Source of the DNA: Akkermansiaceae bacterium
GTDB lineage: Bacteria > Verrucomicrobiota > Verrucomicrobiia > Verrucomicrobiales > Akkermansiaceae
Assembly (NCBI GenBank): GCA_018402445.1
Contig: JAGYIT010000005.1
Span: forward strand, 1-64,000
DNA: 64,000 nt
Direction: 5' to 3'
The notes under the pieces are model-generated. The model was given only the letters and a program-made list of their open reading frames with translations, did no database searches and was not told where the DNA came from. Numbering within the stretch: position 1 is the stretch's first letter; every line of letters starts with the position of its first letter. The translations under genes and the position numbers were made by a program. Positions 58,360 to 64,000 of the stretch are shown here, in pieces.

Positions 58360-61300
58360 TCACGGTGAGGCAATCAGCCTGACTTCCCTGCTTTTCACCC
58401 CGTCCATGGGGATGTTGTATGTCCTGCTCCAGGTGCGCGATTGGGGATCATGATCCGTCTGCCAGAAATCGTTTCCGTGAACGCTTTGGTCGAGCGGCTT
58501 GCCATCTACCTCAAGGTGGCATCCATCGTGCGAGGGTAATCCGGAGAATGTCACAGCTACGTATCCGAGCCCGCCCTTTAGCGTGAAATCCGCCTCCCCT
58601 CCCTCAGCACGTATCCGCACATCAGGGCGGACATGTGACAGCCCCCCTTTCCGCATGACAACCGCACGGTCGTTCCCCACCGCTTCGCGGCGGATCATTT
58701 TCCACGTATCGCCATCCCTTGCCAGCGTCTCGCGCAGAACTCCGTTTGGTCCGTAATAATCTTTCGAAAATTGCGGCATTGCCACATGCTCGATCACGGC
58801 CTCGATAAAGTCGCCTTTCTCGAACCGCTTCACACCGGGCGGCGGGATCACGTCGATGATCGACGAGTCGCTTTTGCCCCGCGTGATACCGCGTTCGGCC
58901 ATCCACGGGCTGGCCTCCTTCCCCCCGATCCTCGCCTTCCAGCTCCGAATGATGATGCCGCGGTTGGCGACCGCCCCCCCTTTCGTGTGAGCCTGCGCAA
59001 CAGCGCCGTGGAGAGACGCCCACGGGATCCTCCCGGTGCACTCGATCGGTTCGCCGCGATATGTGTCGCCGCCCCAGCGTGCATCGAATTCCTTAATCAG
59101 CCCGTTTTCGTTTCCGAATCCGATTTTCCTCTCTGCGGTGGAGTTATAGGTGTCTGCGCCTACCTGAAAGACCACGAACCTGGAAAAATCCACGGGCTCG
59201 ACCACATCCATACGGATACGATAACATCCCCTGACCAGATCGTCGGTGCGCGACAAGCTCACCGTCATTTCCTGGTTGATTTCACCGCCGATCTTGCCGG
59301 AGTAGGTCGCCTCCGTAAGACACGGGCCGTAACGGCGGTAGGCGGTGCGCATGGATGAGTGTGGGATCCGGGTGCCGGCGGTATCAAAAAAGCGGAAAAA
59401 ATCCCCACCGCCCACATTCGTCGTCCATCGCCAATCTTTTCCTCCGTCCATCGATGTGACCATCATCGGACGCACATCCGTGATCGTGCAGTTGGCCTGC
59501 GCCTGTTCCGGATCATAACAGATGCTCTCGCCCCAGGAACCGAGCGCACTCTGATCCCAAAACTGGTTCCCGCCCCAACCGATCAGGGAAAGCTGGGAGT
59601 GGGAGGCGGCGGATACCCCGCCCCAATGACCGTATGCGATCGTGAGTTCAAGCTCCTGCACCCGTCCTGCGGGGAGCCTGATCTGTGTGATGCCGTGGAA
59701 CCATGTGCCTGAGTGAAAGCCCCCCTCGGGACGATTGTGCCAATTCTTGCTCAACTGGACAGGTATCCCGGTTGGATTGCCATCCAGGTCGCGCAAGATG
59801 GCGGAAATCCCTGTAATCGGAGTTCCCGGTTTCTGCCGGAACATTTCCTTGCTGAACAAGATCCGCGCCGTCTGCACGTCCTTTGATGGATTCGAGAATC
59901 TCAGATTCACGCGTTCAATCGCATCATTTCCCTGCCCTTTAGGGCCGGGCGGAAAAACCGGTTCAGAGGCATCGAGGTTGATTCGGTGCCATCCGACCTC
60001 AGGGTCAAACCCTACGGGCAACTCGATGCCCCCGCCAATCACCGTGGCTTTGACATCGATCGGGCTACTTCCGGGAAGCTCTTCGTATGCCACGGGATCC
60101 AGACCCACCGAAACCTGCTGCCAACTGTCGCGCGTCCAAACCCCGCCTTCCTCCAGTTTCCACTTACCCGTGAGTTCGGCCCTGCCCATGCCGGCGGCGA
60201 GTTTAAGGCGCATCGAAGCGTCTTTCCAAACCTCACCCGGCAGAACCATGGATACCTTTCCATCCTTTCGGAAAGCCCATTTCCGGACAGGCGCGTCCCC
60301 CGGCAGTGGCTCCCCGGGCTTCGAGTTGAGCTGCACAATCTCATCCTTGGCAAGGGCACGTCCGTAAAACTCGACCTCATCGATCACTCCGCGGAAACGG
60401 TAGCCATCGCCGGAATGATCCTCCCGCCTTCCAAAGGCGAGGCTCCTGTTTCCGGGAGAACGAGCCCGTCCGACCTGTTGGTTTCCGATTTCCTTGCCGT
60501 TCGCCCAGAACCTGAGGATCCCGCCGTCATAGCTCAGGGCAAGATGGTTCCACGCGTCCGGCTTCACATCCCGCCCCACCCCCACGTCACCCACCACCGC
60601 GAATGCGCCGTCCGAGCCTCCACCCACGTTGAGGCGACCCGAGATTTTCCCGTTGCTTATTGTGATGCCGTAGTTGCCATCGGCCGCCTCATGATGGTTC
60701 TTGCAGACCAGCCAGCTGTTCGTCCCATGATCGCCCGGGATGAAGGCCCAAAGGGACAAGGTGAACGTCTCCGTATCGAGTTCCGGGGAATGGGGAATGG
60801 TCAGGTCGTTCGTGCCATCAAGGCCATATCCCCCTCCGATGCGTCCGAACGAGTCCTCGCCCGCCCGCAGTGCCTGCAAGCCCGGACGGGCCGCAAATGC
60901 AAATCCGATCCGATCCGGCCAAGCTGAGGTCTCAAGCCGTGCCTCGACATTGAGCAACTTCCCTTCATCCGATTTGAAATCCAAGCCATAGATATCGCTC
61001 CGCTGCAGAAAGCGACCCGATTCAATGACCCTCGGCCCGCCGAACCTACTCCATTCCCTGCCTCCCTCGCAGCGGTACAGAGTGCCATCCACGGAGATCT
61101 CCATGCCGATCATCGCTGGCATTTTTCCCGCCATTCCGGCGAGCGTCTCGCCCGGAGTGGGCGGACGGCCCAGATGGGAGATCGCCAGGCTGCGTGTGTC
61201 CATGGCCATCGCGTATTTCCCCGTCTGGATGCAGCGGATCCAAGGAGCCTCCGGAATCACTCCCGGAAATCCTTCCGCCCACCACATGGAGGTATGTTCA

Positions 61301-61494
61301 TCCTCCAGGGGCATGAGCGGGAGTAGCGTGGCATTATCCCCGGCTGCGGAGGAGCCCGCCGCCAAACCTGCGGCGAGAATCGGAAGCCTCAGCTGCCGAA
61401 TTATCCTCAACCCGCTTCCAACCTTCCGGCCGTTGCGCAAACTTTCTTCAAGGCACATGCGGCGGATTAGGTTCAAACGGCTTAAAACTGTCAT
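58360..61494 (-). CDS. Large secreted LamG/concanavalin-like domain protein
   Basis: 1044 residues. A basic N-terminus precedes a hydrophobic signal (LRLPILAAGLAAGSSAAG). Residues ~225-390 form a LamG-type jelly roll: YGLDGTNDLTIPHSPELDTE, TFTLSLWAFIPGDHGTNSWL, VKPDAWNHLALSYDGGILRF, and FRGVIDEVEFYGRALAKDEI. The remaining ~600 residues include long beta-rich parts (VNLRFSNPSKDVQTARILFS, GYHWGGVSA-like strands, SRTDDLVRGCYRIRMDVVEP) without a family I can name. It begins 3 bases after the stop of the pseudopilin-like gene, so the two are co-expressed. Likely a surface or polysaccharide-binding protein. Confidence 0.82.
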   Translation of the reverse strand: MTVLSRLNLIRRMCLEESLRNGRKVGSGLRIIRQLRLPILAAGLAAGSSAAGDNATLLPLMPLEDEHTSMWWAEGFPGVIPEAPWIRCIQTGKYAMAMDTRSLAISHLGRPPTPGETLAGMAGKMPAMIGMEISVDGTLYRCEGGREWSRFGGPRVIESGRFLQRSDIYGLDFKSDEGKLLNVEARLETSAWPDRIGFAFAARPGLQALRAGEDSFGRIGGGYGLDGTNDLTIPHSPELDTETFTLSLWAFIPGDHGTNSWLVCKNHHEAADGNYGITISNGKISGRLNVGGGSDGAFAVVGDVGVGRDVKPDAWNHLALSYDGGILRFWANGKEIGNQQVGRARSPGNRSLAFGRREDHSGDGYRFRGVIDEVEFYGRALAKDEIVQLNSKPGEPLPGDAPVRKWAFRKDGKVSMVLPGEVWKDASMRLKLAAGMGRAELTGKWKLEEGGVWTRDSWQQVSVGLDPVAYEELPGSSPIDVKATVIGGGIELPVGFDPEVGWHRINLDASEPVFPPGPKGQGNDAIERVNLRFSNPSKDVQTARILFSKEMFRQKPGTPITGISAILRDLDGNPTGIPVQLSKNWHNRPEGGFHSGTWFHGITQIRLPAGRVQELELTIAYGHWGGVSAASHSQLSLIGWGGNQFWDQSALGSWGESICYDPEQAQANCTITDVRPMMVTSMDGGKDWRWTTNVGGGDFFRFFDTAGTRIPHSSMRTAYRRYGPCLTEATYSGKIGGEINQEMTVSLSRTDDLVRGCYRIRMDVVEPVDFSRFVVFQVGADTYNSTAERKIGFGNENGLIKEFDARWGGDTYRGEPIECTGRIPWASLHGAVAQAHTKGGAVANRGIIIRSWKARIGGKEASPWMAERGITRGKSDSSIIDVIPPPGVKRFEKGDFIEAVIEHVAMPQFSKDYYGPNGVLRETLARDGDTWKMIRREAVGNDRAVVMRKGGLSHVRPDVRIRAEGGEADFTLKGGLGYVAVTFSGLPSHDGCHLEVDGKPLDQSVHGNDFWQTDHDPQSRTWSRTYNIPMDGVKSREVRLIASP

Positions 61495-61497
61495 TAT

Positions 61498-62220
61498 TCA
61501 ATAGTTCCAATAGAGGTTCTTCTCCTTCAGGTCGCCGATCCCCGAAACGACCCTGGCATGTCCGTCGCAGAAAACCACGTTGGCCTTGCCGTTGTGGCGC
61601 ATGGGCATCAGGGACTCGTTGCCCCAGAATCCGCTCGCCGGGATCTGCGCCGTGGTGAGCTTCTTGTCTCGGTTCGATGGGTTGCCATTCCGGGAGAGAT
61701 ACCATGCCGCCGCGAAACCGATCGCGCGTGGGTTAGGCAGCCCGAATTGCGCCCCATCGGCCAACAGGATCACCTCGGCCGGGCGAGAGATCTGGCTTGG
61801 CCTGACTAAGGGTGGATTTCCGTTCTGCGAGTTGCCCATCACCATCGGGTTCGCCCCGTAGGCGGTGATCGGTTTTTTGTATTGGGGATGCAAGCCGCTA
61901 TGCTTCGCCCCCGGGCAGCCGCAAAAAGGCTGCCTGCCGAGGATGGAATAGAGATCGTTTCCGTTGTTTTTCACGACTCCTTTGTCGTCCGTGGATTGGC
62001 TGATGACAGGGGGATACGCGCCCCTGTCGTTGGCTTCCGCCGTCACAACAACAGCCATCTGCCGGAGGTTTGACATGCATGTCGCTGCCCGTGATGCGGC
62101 AATCATCCTTTTCGAAACGGAAAACGATACCAGCGACAGGACGGCGATGATCGCGATCACGATCAGCAGCTCGACAAGGGTGAATCCTTGCCGCCGATGG
62201 GTTTTAACAGAGGGCTTCAT
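61498..62220 (-). CDS. Type II pseudopilin-like protein (prepilin N-terminus)
   Basis: 240 residues. The N-terminus RRQGFTLVELLIVIAIIAVL is a class III prepilin signal: cleavage after Gly by a PilD-type peptidase and methylation of Phe are expected, with the Glu at +5. The C-terminal two thirds has TCMSNLRQMAVVVTAEANDR, ILLADGAQFGLPNPRA and MRHNGKANVVFCDGHARVVS, where the VxFCDGHxxxv motif is typical of the DUF1559/H-X9-DG group abundant in Planctomycetes and Verrucomicrobia. Located in a secreted-protein cluster. Confidence 0.92.
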   Translation of the reverse strand: MKPSVKTHRRQGFTLVELLIVIAIIAVLSLVSFSVSKRMIAASRAATCMSNLRQMAVVVTAEANDRGAYPPVISQSTDDKGVVKNNGNDLYSILGRQPFCGCPGAKHSGLHPQYKKPITAYGANPMVMGNSQNGNPPLVRPSQISRPAEVILLADGAQFGLPNPRAIGFAAAWYLSRNGNPSNRDKKLTTAQIPASGFWGNESLMPMRHNGKANVVFCDGHARVVSGIGDLKEKNLYWNY

Positions 62221-62328
62221 GGTATGATTGCAGCGGTACGAAAGTACGTAACTCTGACGTTGATCGGCTGATCGGCGGGACAGAATCGATAAAAAGACTG
62301 TCCGGATTCCAAGGCGGGAGCGCTAGGT

Positions 62329-63132
62329 TCAGATCCGGGCGTTCCGCCGCCGGCGAAACGCCGTGAGCAGGGAAGCCGTTCCGAAAATCACAAAGGCCGA
62401 AGGTTCGGGAATGCCTGTGACGTTGAGTTCGATCGCCTCCGTGGTGTTGTTCCACTGGAGATTTGCGGTGTATCCGCCTGCGTTCAGCACGTTGAGGGTG
62501 GCCGTTTGGAAACTCGTGTTGTCGACGCCAGGGAAATCCGTCGTGAAATCCATCAGCGTGATCACACCTATGCCGCCCAGATAATTCGCCATGTCCACAT
62601 TGTAGGTCGCATTGGCCATGGTTGTTCCATCGCCAAGTCTGAACGTCCCAGGTGTAAGAGTTGTGAAACCGGCCGCCCCCAATTGGTAAGTGAACGAATT
62701 GGTGCCCTTCTGTTCCCAGTTAGCCATTGTCGCGACAGATCCGTTGGCAAAGATGATATCGCCATGGTTGAGATCCCAAAAGGCGCCTGTCAGTGAGGAA
62801 GTCGAATCCACTGTGATGTTGCTGTTGTTCAGCCGGATTACCCCGCCATTGGTCGTCAAAGTGCTGCCGCCGCTGAGATTGATCGTGGCTCCCAACGGCA
62901 GATTATTAGAAGCTGCCGTGGGGCCATTTACTGTGACCGCCGTATTGATGATAAAAGTATCACCATTCGTAGGGGTTTTGTCGGGATCCCAGTTCGCGGC
63001 AGTGGCGAAGAGGTTGCCGTCGGCAGCTCCGCCATCCCAAGTGACGGTCGCCGCATGGGCGGAGATGGAGGCCGCCAGGAGCGCCCCGCAAACGATTGCT
63101 GATCTTGTTGAGTTGTTCGTTTTGGTTTTCAT
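62329..63132 (-). CDS. PEP-CTERM sorting-domain protein
   Basis: 267 residues. Signal peptide SAIVCGALLAASISAHAATV, a beta-rich passenger (WDGGAADGNLFATAANWDPD, as in autotransporter-like repeats), and a PEP-CTERM tail: GIPEPSAFVIFGTASLLTAF followed by RRRRNARI. The tail is recognised by exosortase and its proteins are linked to extracellular polysaccharide. Exosortase itself is not in this window. The passenger starts with VTWDGGAADGN, a motif common in verrucomicrobial autotransporter repeats. Confidence 0.92.
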   Translation of the reverse strand: MKTKTNNSTRSAIVCGALLAASISAHAATVTWDGGAADGNLFATAANWDPDKTPTNGDTFIINTAVTVNGPTAASNNLPLGATINLSGGSTLTTNGGVIRLNNSNITVDSTSSLTGAFWDLNHGDIIFANGSVATMANWEQKGTNSFTYQLGAAGFTTLTPGTFRLGDGTTMANATYNVDMANYLGGIGVITLMDFTTDFPGVDNTSFQTATLNVLNAGGYTANLQWNNTTEAIELNVTGIPEPSAFVIFGTASLLTAFRRRRNARI

Positions 63133-63246
63133 GGATTTTAGTTTGTGGAAGGTAGCTGTCCCGATATCCCAACCTGCCTGGAAGGCCTGGTTCAGGCTGC
63201 CGCGAGAGGTCGGTTACATATTTACTTTGGGTCAGAATCCGAATCT

Positions 63247-63272
63247 GTCCATCATCCGTTTAGATGATGGAC
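63247..63272. repeat. Perfect hairpin between the sulfatase and PEP-CTERM genes
   Basis: GTCCATCATC and GATGATGGAC pair over 10 bases with a six-base loop. It lies 85 bases downstream of the sulfatase stop. No T-run follows on the minus strand, so it is not a classic terminator; it could be an mRNA-stabilising or regulatory hairpin. Confidence 0.6.
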
Positions 63273-63357
63273 GGCAGCCGGTTTTTGCGGGCTTTTGCGT
63301 CATTTTATCGAGATGTCGTGGTGTGATTTTCCGGTCGCTGAGGGGCGGAGAGGGGGC

Positions 63358-64000
63358 TTACGGATTGCCAACGCCTCCGAGCGGGATGGCGGCGTTGGCG
63401 AAGGTATTGCCTTTGTCAGGGGCCGGAACCGCCTCCGGGTGGCTGACGAGGAAATGGTTATCATCCACCAGGTTGATGTAGGCATGGGTGGCCTCCGGCG
63501 GGAGGCTGGCTTTGACCACGCCGTTATCGATTTCGCCAAAAACGCGGAACCACTCCTCGGCCTTTTCGCCGCCGTGAATCGCGTAGATCACATCCGCGCG
63601 GACGACGCGAGCGCCGTTTTCCCGGAAGGTCGCCGTGAGCTTGCGGCCGTCCACCGAATACCCCGTCACCGAGGGGGCTTTTTCCTTGTTGGGCAGCGAG
63701 AATTTGCAGTCGGGGTTCCAGTAGGGAAGGCTGGCCTTCATTTCGGCGAGGATTACGGTCAGGCGGGCATCCAACGCGGCGGCCTGTTCCGGCAGTTCCT
63801 CGGCGAGGTTTATCGCCTCCTCGAAATCCACGCGCGCCGTCTTGCCGTTTTTCGATTCGGCCAGCCTGTAGAGTTCGAGGGGCGGGACTTGCCCGCTGTG
63901 GGTTTCGTAGTTGCGGATGAGTTTGAAATCCCCCGCGCGGAGCGCGCTTTGGTAGGATGTGGCCCCTGGATGCGGATAGTGCCAAACCATCTCCGTGCGC
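63358..64000 (-). CDS. Sulfatase, C-terminal part (runs off window)
   Basis: The frame is open to the window edge; the ATG at 63990 is internal (preceded by in-frame RTE). The end of a type I sulfatase is visible: MVWHYPHPGATSYQSALRAG, DFKLIRNYETHSG, PPLELYRLAESKNGKTA and INLAEELPEQAAALDARL. A ~90-residue extension follows (GRKLTATFRENGARVVRADV, WFRVFGEIDNGVVKASLPPE), resembling a small beta-sandwich. The active-site CxPSR motif lies outside the window. Typical substrates are sulfated polysaccharides, fitting the nearby secreted proteins. Confidence 0.88.
   Translation of the reverse strand, partial: RTEMVWHYPHPGATSYQSALRAGDFKLIRNYETHSGQVPPLELYRLAESKNGKTARVDFEEAINLAEELPEQAAALDARLTVILAEMKASLPYWNPDCKFSLPNKEKAPSVTGYSVDGRKLTATFRENGARVVRADVIYAIHGGEKAEEWFRVFGEIDNGVVKASLPPEATHAYINLVDDNHFLVSHPEAVPAPDKGNTFANAAIPLGGVGNP

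Overview
The window reads as a chromosomal segment of a GC-rich bacterium of the Verrucomicrobia (PVC superphylum). Supporting signs are a GreA-type factor carrying a very large N-terminal extension of the kind known from Chlamydiae, a PEP-CTERM protein, a type II pseudopilin-like protein with an FTLVELLIV start, a secreted sulfatase, GH16 and Asl1/GH128-like glycan enzymes, lipid A genes (waaA, an lpxC/fabZ unit) and a GldA-GldF-GldG-like ABC module. Assignment below phylum is not attempted.

Layout. 1-5200 is accessory: a truncated REP-associated transposase, a 134-bp direct repeat flanking a beta-helix gene and a tandem-repeat surface protein gene, and a divergent pair of small genes with operator-like repeats. 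5479-18400 is mostly housekeeping: pgk-tpiA, a SOUL lipoprotein, a PP2C/STAS signalling pair, RlmI-like methyltransferase, carA, purA, a ThuA-like protein, a GH16 relic. 16470-19777 is a minus-strand run of membrane genes (peptidyl-prolyl isomerase, plsY, gpsA, popT). 19981-23503 holds an IS66 relic, a GH128-like hydrolase, tRNA-Tyr and a CstA carrier. 23735-26667 holds ligA interrupted by a protein-kinase-like gene that is fused in frame to the 3' part of ligA. 26668-29510 has a palindromic MITE-like element, tRNA-Pro, argC and a graveyard of IS256 and IS91 pieces. 29536-46541 carries rpe, the nusA-infB-rbfA cluster, tlyA, a Cys/Lys-repeat secreted protein, eno-greA, pckG, alkaline phosphatase and parC. 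46594-51274 carries waaA, an unknown verrucomicrobial-type protein, lpxC and fabZ. 51486-56336 is the Gld-like operon. 56384-58347 holds a two-gene nucleotidyltransferase cassette and DAHP synthase. 58360-64000 is a secreted-protein cluster (LamG protein, pseudopilin, PEP-CTERM protein, sulfatase).

Two properties cut across the window. First, several conserved genes (pgk, carA, purA, thuA-like, lpxC/fabZ, the surface protein, and the ligA insert) are broken by what looks like a single-base indel, often in a short homopolymer. This resembles uncorrected sequencing error more than gene decay and should be kept in mind for every frameshift reported here. Second, the gaps carry several families of dispersed palindromes and AT-rich TTTGAATTTTGAA-like spacers, some of which run into coding sequence, and a REP-associated transposase gene is present at the left edge.

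The strongest candidate for something new is the kinase-like insertion in ligA. Next come the CKKKCDK repeat protein, the near-identical tandem-repeat surface protein in its direct-repeat-bounded segment, and the small-gene/nucleotidyltransferase pair.
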